Shown here: positions 48,257-61,572 of the stretch, piece by piece
Numbering within the stretch: the stretch's first letter is position 1
How the letters are laid out: each line of letters opens with the position of its first letter
Assembly (NCBI GenBank): GCA_023079485.1
Contig: CM041084.1
Coordinates: 66,559,709-66,623,708 of the forward strand
Direction of reading: 5' to 3'
From: Archilochus colubris
Taxonomy: Eukaryota; Chordata; Aves; Apodiformes; Trochilidae
DNA length: 64,000 nt
Made by a program: the position numbers and the translations under genes
The notes under the pieces: generated by a model
The model's database searches: none
Told to the model about the DNA's origin: nothing
What the model saw: only the letters and a program-made list of their open reading frames with translations

Positions 48257-48586
48257 CTGAGTGTGACGTATATGGGATGGAATACTCTGTTTGGTCAATT
48301 CTGGCATCTATCTTGTCTGTTCCTCCCTAAAGGAGGGCTCTGGTGGGACCTCTGTATCCTCCTGGACGGTAAAATGTTTTCATGCAGAGTTGAGCAGTGT
48401 CCTTGAGCTCTGCATACCAGTCTCTAGCAGTAACTATAAACATCAAGTGTTATCAATCCTAGAAACAGACACTGAGAAACTTGCTGTTAGTTTCACAAGT
48501 GCAGCTACTTACAAGGGACTTAGCTAAAAGCAAAAGTACAGAAACAGAAAAACCACCTTTATCCTGGTCCAAACCAGGACAATATT

Positions 48587-49920
48587 TTTCATAATAAATA
48601 GTTCCACCTGTTATTCTTTCATGCTAAGTGTCAAAATCCCAAATATTTACATATGAGACATTTCAGCGTGTGCTAATCTGAAAAGAACACAGATCTAGCA
48701 CAGACCTTCCTGTAGAGCATATCCCTCAGACTTTAGACCAGAAGCAGTAATAAAAGTGTATTTGACAAAATATGAAAGCTAGGCAGACAAATAGACCAAG
48801 GCCTTGATTACCTGTCCTGAAGAATTTCTAGATCCTGTTAAAGTTCTTTATTCTGTTTTTACTGAATAAGAAAAATGTCTGCATGTTGAAAATTGGATTT
48901 ATATTGAAAAAAGATAGAATAATAAGATGAGAGCAGTACTTTACTATGTGAAGCTGTTTTCCTTATGAAAAGAAAAGGTAATTAGTCAAATGAATTACTT
49001 TAATTATATAGACCCATTATAATAGCTTTTGATCCCATTCAATAATAGCACAATGCTTATAAGGTAAATTTCACCTAAAAAAAGTCAACATGGGTAACCA
49101 TTTGGGCTCCAAGGGGCGGCTGCAGTTAGTGCAAAGAAGGGATTTTACCTAGATAGAATTAGGATCAAGAAAACTGATTTTTAACCAACCATGAGGACCA
49201 CTGAAAGAAATTGCCACACTCCTTGAGGGAATAGTAGTACTATCATGGCCCCATGGGATGAGAAGTTGACTTCATTTCTCAATGAAGTTGAATTTCACCA
49301 AGATTCAATAATTAAACTGCCTTCTTTAACAGTCAGGATATTTGCAGCCAAATGAATGCTTCTTCCTTCTTAATTGATAGGGAGGCATATTTGCATTCAG
49401 TGCTCTACAGGACTAAATTAAATCTGCATCAGGCTTTTTCTCTACTTAGAGGCAAATGACTGTGGAGATGGACCTAGGAGCTTGACAGAAGCCACAGGTC
49501 AAACACCACCAGCTCCACTTGGATTGATCACTCACCTGCTTCTCAAACAACATGGTTAATTGCACCCAACAGCAGCTATTATTGCCAACTGAAGGGAAAT
49601 TTTGAGTTAGAAATAGCAATTCCTTCAAGGTCATGTGTTTCCCAATCAACTTATCTGTATCAAGTTGCACAAGTGTAGGTTGAAGAAAACATTTGCCTTG
49701 GGCTCTGTGCCCATTTGATCACAGTTATTGGGGCCTGGACAAGCTGTCACAGGGAGTGGACCACTTACACAGTAGCTGGGTGTCACAGGGCATTACAAAG
49801 CATGGCAAGGAGAGAGGGGATGGAGACATCCAAGATTGCCTGGGATTCACCCTGAGTTTACAGCACTGTCTAGGTGATCCAAAGGCAATCTCTGAATTGC
49901 TCCTTTGCTCCAGGTTTTCC
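48587..49920. other. Intergenic stretch, nothing recognised
   Basis: AT-rich, no repeat family or coding signature seen. Confidence 0.65.
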
Positions 49921-50156
49921 TCCCTCTGGAAGAGGGTAGATTTAAGTTAGACATTAGGAAGAAATTCTTGACTGTGAGAGTGGTAAGGCGCTGGCACAGG
50001 TTTCCCAGGGAAGTTGTCGATGTCCCGTCCCTGGAAGTGTCCAAGGACAGATTGGATGGAACTTTGAACAACCTGGTGTAGTGGGAGGTGTCCCTGCCCA
50101 GCCAGGGAGGCTGGAACTGGATGATCCTTAAGGTCCCTTCCAACACAAGCCATTCT
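49921..50156 (+). mobile_element. CR1 LINE 3' terminal fragment
   Basis: Sense-strand CR1 end: tagacattaggaagaaattc, ggcgctggcacaggtttccc, ggtgtagtgggaggtgtccc, aaggtcccttccaacacaag, then a decayed tail (cattctattcttcta). About 235 bp, strongly 5'-truncated. Confidence 0.9.
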
Positions 50157-53100
50157 ATTCTTCTAGGAATTAAAAATAGAGCAGGTTATCCGTACTGGAT
50201 TCTACCCTCCCAACACCACTGCTAAGCCTCTGTGTGACCTGTCTCCAGCTGGCTTCTTCTGGGATACAAAGAAGCTGGTTTCAAAGGGGAAATCAGGTGT
50301 GATGCCAGGCATTGCCTGAGGCCCGGCAGGATCCCTGGATGCCTCCTGTGGCACCCTGAGCTGCCCATGGGGAGCAGAGCTGCTGGTTCACACCCTGCTT
50401 GCACAGCATGGCAGGGCTGATCATCCCACCACTGACTACAAAGTGGAGAGGAAGAGGGAGAAGAGGAGAAACAGCTAAGGCTGAGAAAAGGAGTGAATCT
50501 GAGGAGAAACAAAGAAGAAGGAGAAAAATAAGGAAAGATGTGTGAGCCAATTGTTAAGGCCTTTCAGTGGTTCAGTAAGGAGGAGAGTAACTGTGTCTGG
50601 GAAAAAGTACATTTTCTCTCTCCTTTCTAAATTAAGACTTGTAAACTAAAATGAAAAAATAATTGGGGAAACAAGGTGCCAGTGCAAAAAGAAATGAGGC
50701 AAGGCATGGCTGGTAATGCCAAAGAGGATTCTCCTTTGGCACACGGAGGAAACAACAAGAGAACCAGGGAAGCAGATGCTGCTTTCTGGCAACTGTGTAA
50801 AAGGTAATGTCAAGAAAGTCAGGAGGGAACACGACTTGACACTTTTTCTGATTTTTCAGTCTGTTTTTATCAGATTGCAAGATCATTTGAACCAAAGAAA
50901 AGCATGCAAATGGTTTCTTGCTGCTTGTGAGTGGAGGACAGAAGGGCAGCAGTCAAGTGGAGGGACCCTGATGGGTCCCAACTGGTGAAAAAAGGCCACT
51001 CTGTTGTGAAGAGAAATGCCAAATGCTCTCCCACAACTTGTGTACAAACAAAATTGCTCCTCACATTCTCAAGACCCCTTGAAAACCTGAAACACTGGAA
51101 AATTCTGTAATTTTGAAGTTAGTTCCCAAATGGGAATCTTCATGGGAAAAGACTTTAGAGAGAATAAGAGAAAGTTTTCTTCAAAACTTTAGTTTAATAA
51201 AAAAACTCATATGAAGGAATGTTAAGTTTTGTTATTCCTACAGAAATGCCCTGAGCTGTGTAAGGGAACTTGCAGCTCCCCTAGGTTTTCCTGCCCCGTG
51301 TTCATACCTAATAAAGCAACAATTGAGAAATGTTAGGAAGAGACAGCTGTTTCCTAGTCCCTGAGGGAAGAGAGGATTAAGTGTTAGCCAAGCTGCAGTT
51401 GCAGAGCATCACCATGACATTTTCTGGACCCATGGCTGGAATAGCCACCAATTGGTCTTGTTGATTAGAAGTGAAGCAGCAAACCTGTAACTGCAAATTC
51501 AGACTCTGATGGTGTTCTGTTCATTCAGCTGCATGAGATTCCACACAGACTCCAGGCAGTGGCACATACAGAGGTGGCTATGACTTCTGCATGGAAGTTG
51601 TTCAAAGCTTTCTTGGTGGTACAGCTTGCATTGGAATGCTTGCCATGGAGCTGCCTATGGTCTCTCTCTGGGTTTCTCATTGTATCTCTGTGTACATGGG
51701 CAAATTCATTAACATCTGTATCATCATAAACCACAAGAGAGATGGCTTAGACCCCAACTTCAGTAAAGAGCAGCACTAACTGGTTGGACACAAATGAGAT
51801 GAATCCTCAGGTTACGGAATACTGACACTACCTACAGACCAAATTAGCTGAAGAAAATAAGAACTTTATCACTGATAGGTGGAGGTGAAACTCAAAATAC
51901 TGTGTCTTTGGTTTTAATATATCTGTGTCTTAATGTCTGTCTGTGTCTAGTGCTGTCCTCAGAGAAACTCTTTGCACCTGGGTATGTACTTATAAAGATG
52001 TCAGTTCTCAAAGTGTTGAAATAAAATTGAGTCTGATACGTGACAATATTTTTTTAAAAATCAGTGGAGACAAAATGCAAAGTGTAAATTGGACTTTTAA
52101 AGACATTACAGATCAGACAACAGGCTCTTGGGCTTGCCAATGTCATTATGACTGACAGGAGTCAGAGACCTTGAACTTGTGGATTGATTACATCAATGGG
52201 ATGAAGCTGCAGCACTTCTTGAAGAAGCATTATTTATTTTAGGGCCACTGAAAGTATAGTGTGGCCTTCTCTGAGAAGAAAACATCACCAGTCTGACTGC
52301 ATCTTCCAGCAGTCATCAAGACAGAACATCAACCTGGCAGCAGCACCTGCAGCAGCAGCTGGAATACAGATCACTGATTGTTGCAGCCACTTTATCCCTC
52401 CTATGCCATTGACATTCACTGCCTTATTCCTTTCCTTTATATATGGCTTTTTGTGCTTGTTAGCTAATAACCAGCTGAGGTAAAATCATCTTTTATCATA
52501 TGTGATCCAAAAAAACCCAGTCCTAAAAGTAATGCCCTGAGCAGTGAAACATCACTAGCAGCCTGCCAGATCCTGGAGCTGTTATGGATCTGTGTTTCTC
52601 CAGACAGGCTGAAAAAAAATAGTGACCCTCTGTGATGGGACTTCCTCTGTTTTTTTTCTCACTTTGTATGTAGTTTTCATGTTGTCTCTTTGAGTGAGTA
52701 ATCAGAATGATAAGCCACTTCCATAGATCAGGGTGGATCCCCAACTTTTCCTCTCTCACTCAAAGCAGGACAGCACAAGACCACCCCTAAAATCAAGATT
52801 TTTCTCTGATTGATAAGTGATCATGAAAAAAGTTAATGATACAATAAATGTTACTGCCTTATATTTCAAGTGCTTTAACCACCTGGGTCTCCCTTTTTGT
52901 TTCTTTAATAAGAATCTGAAAAGGTATTTAGTGGTGGCTGTTACTACAAAAGCAAGCCTAAAATCTCTTGCCACAAAACCCTGAAGCAAAGTTTATTTTT
53001 TAATCTTATAGTGGTAAACCCAAGCCTTTACATGAGATGCAAACCTGATTCCTTCTTTAGCCCAAGACACTCCTTTATCTTCAACGCATATGCATCAAAA

Positions 53101-55835
53101 GGCAAAATTTACCCTGGAGTAGTTCTACTTTTATGATCTTCCCAGCAAATATTACCTTTCTATCCCCCAAGGCCATCAAAATATCTTGAAGAAATTAGAG
53201 ACAAAGAGCAATTCTCAGCTCAAGGGATTAAATCAGCTTGTTAGAAACCCAGGATCAAGGAAGAGCATTTCCTTCCTAATTCTCTGAGCTCCTGGGATGC
53301 TCAGCTCTGGGGCAGGAATGAGCCACCACCTGAGTCCTTAATCACAGCTCTTGAGAGATGGCATGGGTGTTGTCTGCTGTGTTATGGCTCCCAGTAACAG
53401 GAGTCCAGATCAGTTTTCTCCTAAGTTTATCAGACTAATTTAGATGGCTCTAATTTAGATCTCACTTAACAAAAACAAACAACCAAAAAACCACAAAAAA
53501 GCTCACCCTGTGTGCCATGATGTTTTCTTCCCTTTAAGAACAGTCAGTATATTAAGAATTCAGCTGGTGCAAATTTCACTTAGTGTCTGAAATACCCAGA
53601 ATGTATTTGAAAATTATTTTTTTTCTTCTGCCTAATTTTCCCCAGACCTGAAGAATAATGAACAGTTTCATCTCCCCCAATAGCTCTCTGAGTCCTTGGT
53701 GGAATTCTTCTCTCTACTTCTCTCTCCTTCCAAGCTCAGTCATTTTCTCAGGATGCAATTTCAAGCTAATAATACTAATAGTTCTGTGCCTAGGAGGACT
53801 CCACAGTAGTCAAGGACCTGGAACAAGATACACAGGAAATATGTGTTTGGTTTGGGTGTGCTGGGAATTGGTTGGGTTTTTACCTTTTGTGGCAAGTACC
53901 ATTGGAATTTATTTCAGTTTCTGAAACTTGTGTCTGGGCTTTGTTACACGGCTGTCTTGGAAGTCTGGGTATCTACAGCATCTTCAGCCTCACACACTTT
54001 GTGAAGCTCATTACGCTAATTGTTTGACCTTTCCTATAATGAAGTCAACGTTCTGCTGCTCACACTGCTGACCTTTCTACAACAGGAACACAGATCCTGT
54101 TGGAAGAGCTATCAGGGAAGCTTTTAATCAAATGGCATCCAGGATGGAGAGATCCCAGAGAATGGCAGGAGATGCCTTTTTTTCTGGTCCAGGTAGCACA
54201 CACGTGAAAGGAGAGGAGGGACTTCTGATAGGTAGCAGCTGCTGCCATAAGGAGGAAAATGCGGTGAATGAAGCTGAAGATGGTGCCTTAAAAGCCTATA
54301 TGTCTTTAAAAGCAACTAATAATTCATAACTTTAGTCACAATTTTTAATATTTTTTTTAAAGTTGTGATGATTGATGTGAGATTGGAGCCTCTTGGCCTG
54401 AAAGTCACCCTGGGTTTAGCAGAGCAGAGTTTAAGCTCCATCTCGGAGCGAGGTGGCTGAAACAACTTGGATCATTATGCAAACTACAGACTGTACACTG
54501 TGGCCAGTGAAAAGCCAGAAGATGTGACTGCCAATGCTTTGTAAAGTCCATTTTGATGAAGTACATATCTGCAAACAGAAGCAGTATGAGAATAGGAAAA
54601 AGAAAGGAAGAATATACAGTGTTGGAAGAGAATCACAGGAAAGAAAGGAGCATAAGTAAACAAACCCCAGTGTTTTAAATTAAATACCTGAGGAAGGGGG
54701 GGGGAACCAAAACACAGAGCAGAAAACTGGGATTGTTTGTTCCTTTTGGTGAATTGTTACTGTTGAAGGAAAAATTAGATGTATTTCTACAGTGGATATC
54801 TGTTGAATGACATGAGAAAAACAACCAGCTCCATCAACCATTCTTCTAATAGGATGAAATCTGGGGTGAAGCAGGTAACAGAATGAACCAGGATGATATC
54901 CAGGGAGTTCTGTTTTTTAAAGCCCAGGACCTGTAAGGGCAAGAAATGTAATCCAGCTGCAGAGATGGAGAAGTCTCCAGTGAGCAGAGAATAGGCTAGG
55001 ATTTGAGAAATCTGTTAGCACTTCAGATTTATCTTCCACTTTACTGTACTGTGTTGTAGACTCACCAATGTGAAATAGAGCTCTTTCCTACCTGTCAGAG
55101 TAAGCAATGAGAAGTAAAATAATTTAGCACTTTGGTGATACTGGTATAGCTTGTGATACATCAGTTAGGTGACAATTTATCACAGAAGTGACAAATCTAA
55201 AGAAACTCTCTTTTTCCAAGATCTTCAAAAAGAAGAAAAAGTCCAACTCCAAAAAAACTTGTCTAAAATAACCTGTTGGTAGCCTTTGGAAGCCGCTGGT
55301 CAGACAACAGCTGAACACCAAGAAGGAAAGATATTTTCCTTAATTTTTTTTTTTTTATCTGAGATTTCTCTGCTGGAATAGCACCTGCAAACCTCCTACC
55401 AGTTACACCCCTTGAGCCCAAACATACTTGTAGTGCCAGACTTAAGTTCACATCAGAGCTGTAAGGAGTGTGGTCACCTGCTAATAGTGCCCAGCAATCC
55501 CCAGTCCAGCACTGTGACTGCATCAAAGGCTTCTAGCAAAAGGTATGGCAATCAATATAGTTTAGAACTACATTATTTAGATAGTATTAGATAAACTATG
55601 TAATTTATTATATAAATTATATTATTAAATCTTATTTGTGAACTAGGCACTCCAGCATGCACATCAATTTGACTGTTCAAAAGAGCAGGGAAGGCCAACT
55701 TGCCTTCTATTCTGTGTCCCAGAAACACCAAGACATATCTCATGATACAGAGGGGAGAGAGAGATTTGAGGGGAGATTTGATCTACAGATTTGAGGGGAA
55801 AGAGAGTTTTCCTTAGTCATCCACTGACAGGAGAC
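50157..55835. other. Intergenic stretch, nothing recognised
   Basis: 5.7 kb of unassigned sequence. There is a purine-rich tract at 50440-50540 and an A-rich patch at 53467-53501. Open frames are short and lack any family signature. Confidence 0.65.
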
Positions 55836-56745
55836 AATCATAGAATCATTTTGTCTGGAAAAGACCTTTAAGATCATCAAGTGCAACCATTAAGCCAGCG
55901 TATTAACAAATCCACCACTAAATCACATCTCTAAGAACCACATCTACATGTATTTTCAATACGTCCAGGGATGGTGACTCCACTACTTCCCTGGAAAGCT
56001 TGTTCCAGTGCCTGACAACCCTTCTGGTGAAGAAGTTTTTCTAATATCCAAACTAAACCTCCCCTGGAACAACCTGAGGCCATTTGCTTTTGTTCTATCA
56101 CTTGTAACTTGGGAGAAGAGACCGATCCCAGCTCACTACAATCTCCTTTCAGGTATTTGTAGAGAGCAATAAGGTCTCCCCTCAGCCTCCTTTTCTCCAG
56201 GCTAAAGAACCTCAGTTCCCTCAGATGCTCCTCATAATATCTGTGCTCCAGACCCTTCACCAGCTTGGTTGCCCTTGGACATGCTCCAGCACCTCAATGT
56301 CCTTCTTGCAGTGAGGGGCCCAGAACTGAACACAGCACTTGAGGTGCAGCCCCATCAGTGCCAAGTATAAGGGCACAATCACCTCCTGGTCCACTTCCAA
56401 GTCCCGCTGGCCTTCTTGGCCACCTGGGCACCATTCTGGCTCATATTCAGCTGGCTGTTGATCAGCACCCCCAGGTCCTTTTCCTCTGGACAGTTTTCCA
56501 GACACTCTCCCCCAAGCCCGTAGCATTGCCTGGGGTTGTTGTGACCATGAGGCAGGACCTGGCACTTGGCTTTGTTTAATCTCATACAACTGGCCTCTTC
56601 CCATAGATCCAGACTGTCCAGGTCCCTCTGTAGAGCTTTCTTACCCTCAGACAGCATGGTGTCATCTGCAAGCTTACTGAGAGTGCATTCAATCCCCCCA
56701 TCCAGATATTACAGTGAACTGGCCCTAATACTGAAAGACGTTTCC
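55836..56745 (-). mobile_element. CR1 LINE fragment
   Basis: The tail caatcatagaatcattttgt is followed by the CR1 end (agacctttaagatcatcaag) of a subfamily with the segment aagccagcgtattaac. The copy extends through the RT C-terminus to about 56745 (gcattcaatccccccatcca near 56690). The minus-strand frame is broken into three pieces near 56260 and 56380, so the copy is dead and of middle age. Confidence 0.92.
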
Positions 56746-56788
56746 TCTGTGTTCTCTTCATGAGGGGGTCTGGCTCTTTCTGACAGAA

Positions 56789-57315
56789 TGTGCCATATGA
56801 GGAACTAAAGCAGGAGGGCTTTCAGGCTCTGAGAGGGGTGGAACACAGAGGGGTCTATTCCCTCCCATTCCCTGCCCATACTCTATAAAGCTCAGGCAGA
56901 CCAGCAGCCCCTCCTCTCTCTTTTTTACCTGCTCCTCGCTTCACTGCTGTTCCCCTGCACTCCTTTACCCCCAGCTCACCTGCTCTCCTAAATCCACATC
57001 CATGAGGTGCTGAGAAGAGCCGTGGAGCTCCCTCCTGAGTCAGTCCTGCTGCAAGGGCCCTCAGGCACCTATCCCTGCCAACATCAAGGTTGGGTTGTAT
57101 ATATATATGTTTGTATATACTTCTATTTTTGTTCTTTATCCCTTATGCTATTGCCTTTCCACTGTGCTAGTAAATCTTTTTACAATTTTTTTTAATTTCC
57201 AACTTCAAGTCTTTATTCCCCTTTTATCTTCCCTTGAGGGAGGAGCAGAGGATTATTAATCGAGAATAATTCTGTCCTTTGTTTTTTTGTCCACCTAAAC
57301 TTTTAAGCCGTGACA
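56789..57315 (+). mobile_element. Probable degraded solo LTR (family B)
   Basis: The block has promoter-like structure: TATA (ctctataaagctcaggcaga) at 56884-56889, a pyrimidine-rich leader, and a weak polyadenylation signal agtaaa at 57169. The terminus aacttttaagccgtgaca ends like family A (aaccgtgaca). The 8-mer tgacagaa occurs at 56781-56788 and 57311-57318, overlapping both edges. No clean 4-6 bp duplication can be assigned, so the left boundary is uncertain. It directly follows a CR1. Confidence 0.5.
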
Positions 57316-57318
57316 GAA

Positions 57319-59368
57319 CGTCACAACACCCTGGTGATAACATCCCCAGCAGCCCTTGCTGGCTGGCATCCTGCCACCACCAGCAGCACTATAAACACCA
57401 GCATCCCCCTTGGGCCTCTGCTCTGACACAGTCTGGGCATGGGGGACACCTTTAACTGGGCACACAGTTACCAGCAAGGCTACCTGTACCACCACATCTA
57501 ACAACAGCAACCATATAAACACTTCTGGCAACCTGCTCAACTAGCAGTGAAGTACAGAAGTAGTAATACAAAGAAACAAATCTGGACCTTCCAGGGAGTT
57601 TTTACCTGCTTGCCCATCTTTCCATAATTTGCCTAAAGTTTTCACTCACACAAATTCTAGTCCAGACAGAAGACTTCCCAGTCTGTTTAGCTTGTAAAGG
57701 CACAGCACCTTAGCAGGTAGGGAGACTTTTTGTTTAAGTAAGAGCCTATTGCTGACATGGAGCAGATTAAAAGCAGAGACATGTGTTAAAAAAATTACAC
57801 TGTGGAATTCACTGAATTAGAGCGTGTCTTTGTTAAAATAATTACAGAGGAATAATTTTTCAGGGAAGAAGGCTAAATAACCACATTAAGGGCTTCTACA
57901 TCTTGAGTTTCAAGACAAGAAACATTAAAGCAAAATTAAAAAAAAATATATAGTAAAAATAGCAAATCCTGTACCAGCAGGAAACCCTAGTCTCAATTGT
58001 CAGTCTCATAGCTCTAAGATTCCTTGTCATATTAACCTCAGAATTCACACACAGAAAAATCCTCTCTGGCTACAGAAAATAATTGAGAAATTGAAAGGAG
58101 AACTTTTATTTTTTTTTTAGTAAAGTCAGAAAAATGACACTTAGCATGTAAAGATAGGCATAATCTTTATGGTGGAATTACTGGAATGTATGGCTGAAAT
58201 ATTTTGGGTTTTAAGCTCTATATCTCATAGTCTCACTGTATTGTATTTGAAGACCATCAGACAGCTAGACTTCCTTCTGTTTTTCCTGGCACTTTTGTAC
58301 TGTTTTGAGACCTTCTTTTGATGAAGGGCAGAATCCAAAACCACTGCAGCTGTAGTAGGTGAGCAGCTGTCTCATTTTTGAGATGCATGATGTGGATCTC
58401 TAATGGACTCAGTGCTGACTGATGCAAGACATTCCCAGGTATTCACATCCAACTTCCAGTCTCTCAGTACCTTCATCATGGGGACACAAGGTCATCAGCT
58501 GTGGGACTGGGCTGGATTTGTCTGCAAATAGCCTTCAGTCGCTGGCCTGAAGGTCTTGCTGGCAAAAGATAACACCAAGCCAGATCTGCTTGTCATGAGC
58601 TGCTCTGCTTTTGTTTTCACAGGCAGGATCCCTGTCCCACCCAGTTATTTCCAATGTCATTTCTGAGTATTGCCTGGGTGCTTCTTGTTTTGGCTCACTT
58701 CTTCTGCCTACTCAAGTTGCTTAGAGGTTTCCCTTTATCAGAAGTGCAGAAATATTACATGTTCCCTTACATTATCAAAACCAGCTTCTCCTCATTCTGG
58801 TGCAGACTTGGCAGAGGCAAAATCCATGGCTTTCCCTGACAAGCTTGGATGTGAGTTTGGGAAGCGTGGATAGCTGGCATGAGAGATGTGTCAAGTTTGC
58901 CCAAGCAGGTAACAGACATGCTAGCCCAAAATACGGCCATTTGCTTGAGTTTTGTTCATCAGTCCACCCAGCTCAGGCCCTGCTTTTGGTAAGAGCAATT
59001 CTTGGATGCATTTTTCCCCATTAGACAGAGTGCCAGTAACTTTGTTATATGTATCATATTGCAACACAACACGCTGCTTTAGGTCTCGTACAGCCTTCAT
59101 GAATTATATCGATTCTAGAAGAGTCTGACACTGCTCTTATTAAAGTCACTGACAGGACTTCCATGAAACCCGATACAAGCTCCCTGTCCACTTAATCCCT
59201 CCTCAAAAAGCAATGAGAATAGCTAGTGGCAGGCGAGAGAAACGCGTTGCGCTGACTCTGCAGCAGCCAGATCTTGAGATCAGCCCCAACATTAGAGCTC
59301 ATCACAGCCCCAAAATGCTGTTTTGGCACGCAGGATCAACAGCAAGGTGGGGCTGCAATGACTGTGTT
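57319..59368. other. Intergenic stretch, nothing recognised
   Basis: 2 kb of unassigned sequence with T and A runs (58100-58120, 57939-57948). No coding signature or repeat family. Confidence 0.65.
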
Positions 59369-59975
59369 AGAATCATGGAATTTTCAGGCTTGGAAGGGAC
59401 ATTTAAGATCATCTAGTGCCAACCCCCCTGCCATGGGCAGGGACACCTCCCACTGGATCAGGTTGCTAAGAGCCCCCTCCAGCCTGGCCTTAAAAACTTC
59501 CAGGGACTGCCCACCTCTCTGTTCCAGTATTTCATCACTCATGGCAAAGAACTTCTTTGTAATTTCTAATCTAATCTGCCTTCCTCTAGTTTGAAATCAT
59601 TCCACCATGTCCTATCACTACCTGATATCCTAAAAAGTCCCTCACCAGCTTTCTTGTAGGACCCCTTCAGATACTGGAAGGCTACAATAAGGTCTCCTGA
59701 GAGCCTTCTCCTCTCCAGGCTGAACAACTCCAACTATCTCAGTCTGTCTTTACAGGAGAGGTGCTCCAGCCCTCTGATCATCCTCATGGCCCTTCTCTGC
59801 ACACGCACCAGCACATCCGTGTCTTGCTTGTAATAGGGGCTCCAGCACTGGATGCAGTATTCCGGGTGGGGTCTCATAAGAGCAGAGTAGAGGGTGAGAA
59901 TCACTTCTCTTGACCTGCTAGCCATGCTTCTCTTGAAGCAGCCAAAGATATGGTTAGTTTTCTGGGCTGCAAGTG
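59369..59975 (-). mobile_element. CR1 LINE fragment (first of an adjacent pair)
   Basis: Decayed tail gaatcatggaattttcaggc, then cttggaagggacatttaag, and ggcagggacacctcccactg. It extends through the RT C-terminus (gtctcataagagcagagtag near 59872; ggttagttttctgggctgca near 59952). Frame breaks indicate an old copy. Confidence 0.9.
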
Positions 59976-60277
59976 CTGCTGAGTACACTGAGTGCACTGA
60001 GTGCTTAAAGTGTTGTCTTCCAGAGAGACCTGGCAGCTCCCAGCAAGGAGTCACTTCCCACACCACCAGGGACTTCATCCAGGAGATCAGATTTGCCACC
60101 CCCTTGCTCTGGGGCACAACTCACAGCACACATGAAGCCAGCTGAGCAGGTGGTAAGAATTCACCACCCCAGCCAGCTGAACAACATGGGCTAACTTCAC
60201 ATGTATTCCTCCTGTTTCCAAAGTAAGATCAAATCGACCTGGTGTCCAGTACCTGGTACCAGAGGTAGATCACAGGA
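59976..60277. other. Spacer between two CR1 copies, nothing recognised
   Basis: About 300 bp with a short duplication (gagtacactgagtgcactga). It is not CR1 and not coding. Confidence 0.6.
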
Positions 60278-60885
60278 TGAATCATCATAGAAAGGTTTGA
60301 ATAGGAAAGAAAGGTCATCTGGTTCCAACCCCCCTGCATGGGCAGGGACACCTCCCACAAGACCAGGTTGCTCAAAGTCTCATCCAACCTGGCCTTGAAC
60401 GTTTCTAGGGAGGAGGCATCCAAAGCCTCCCTGGGCAACCTGCATCATTGTTTCACCACCATCATAGCAAAGAATTTTTTTCCAACATCTAAACAAAATT
60501 TACCTTCTTCCAGTTCAAAGTCAATACCCCTTGTCCTGTCACTACATGTCCTTGTAAAAAGTCCCTCCACAGCTTTCCTGTAAACACCTTCAAGTACTGG
60601 AAAGCTGCCATAAAGTCTCTCAAGTTTTCTCTTCCCCAGGCTCACCAACTCCAACTCTCTCAGCCTGTCTTCACAGCCCATGTGTTCCAAACTTCTGATC
60701 GTTTTCTTGGCCCTTTTCTGGGTTCACACCAGCATCTCCCTGGTGTTGGGGGCTCCAGAACTGGACATCATACTCCAGGTGGGGTCTCAGAAGTGGAGTA
60801 GAGGGGGAGAATCACCTCCCTTGACCTGCTGATAACTCTTCTTTTGATGCAGCCCAAGATTCAGTTGGCTTTCTGGCCTGGACGA
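60278..60885 (-). mobile_element. CR1 LINE fragment (second of an adjacent pair)
   Basis: Same subfamily and orientation as the copy at 59369. The tail is decayed (atcatcatagaaaggtttga), then tgcatgggcagggacacctc and the RT C-terminus up to gttggctttctggcctggac. It ends about 45 bp before the solo LTR. Confidence 0.9.
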
Positions 60886-61254
60886 TGTTTATTAAAGGTA
60901 GAAGTTGATCTCATTGTGATGTATGGCATTGTCCTGGTTTGGACCAGGATAAAGGTGGTTTTCTGTTTCTGTACTTTTGCTTTTAGCTAAGTCCCTTGTA
61001 AGTAGCTGCAATTGCTGAAACTAACAGCAAGTTTCTCAGTGTCTGTTTCTAGGACTGATAACACTTGATGTTTATAGTTACTGCTAGAGACTGGTATGCA
61101 AGGCCAAGGACACTGCTCAGCTCTGCATGAAAACATTTTACCCTCCAGAAGGAGTAAAGAGGTCCCACCTGAACCCTCCTTTGGGGAGGAACAGACAAGA
61201 TAGATGCCAGAATTAACCAAACAGAGTATTCCATCCCATATACATCACACTCAG

Positions 61255-61260
61255 TATAAA
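61255..61260 (+). promoter_or_regulatory. LTR TATA box (copy 3)
   Basis: tataaa in the context actcagtataaatttgaggc, as in copies 1 and 2. Confidence 0.6.
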
Positions 61261-61566
61261 TTTGAGGCATCACGTGGGCCAAGCCAGATCTTTTCCTGCT
61301 TCCCTTCCTCCCCGGCATCCTGGAAGGATCCTGTCCATTCGTCTGCCTGTGGCCCTGATCCGTGCCAGCCCATATCTGTGTGTTCCTGCCTCCAGTTCCC
61401 GACTGCTGCCGACTCCAAGAGTCCAGCCTGGACTTTCCCAGGGTTGCCCTACAGCCTCGGTGGTGACGTGAGAGTTATTGGGGGAAAGGGGGGAGGAATG
61501 TGGTTTCCATTTTCCTGTATATTTGTATATATTTAGTAATTTTTCCCTATTTACCATTACTGTTTC

Positions 61567-61572
61567 ATTAAA
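61567..61572 (+). terminator. LTR polyadenylation signal ATTAAA (copy 3)
   Basis: gtttcattaaagttgtgtag as in copies 1 and 2, near the expected R/U5 border. Confidence 0.55.

Larger units (their letters stand above)
47795..48581 (-). mobile_element. Solo ERV LTR (family A copy 2), 787 bp, 5-bp target-site duplication
   Basis: In minus orientation it starts (at 48581) tgtcctggtttggaccagga and ends (at 47795) gttaaaccgtgaca. It is flanked by perfect 5-bp repeats atatt (47790-47794 and 48582-48586). TATA (tttata on +) is at 48251 and the polyadenylation signal (tttaat on +) at 47928. A single LTR with an intact duplication on both sides indicates LTR-LTR recombination. It carries a short tandem duplication of atcttttccgg near 48206-48226 absent from copy 3. 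Confidence 0.94.

Noticed and set aside
47907..48330. Overlapping 60-117 codon frames on both strands
   Set aside because: They lie in the noncoding solo LTR and recur in the other LTR copies, including 61204-61593. They do not match retroviral proteins.
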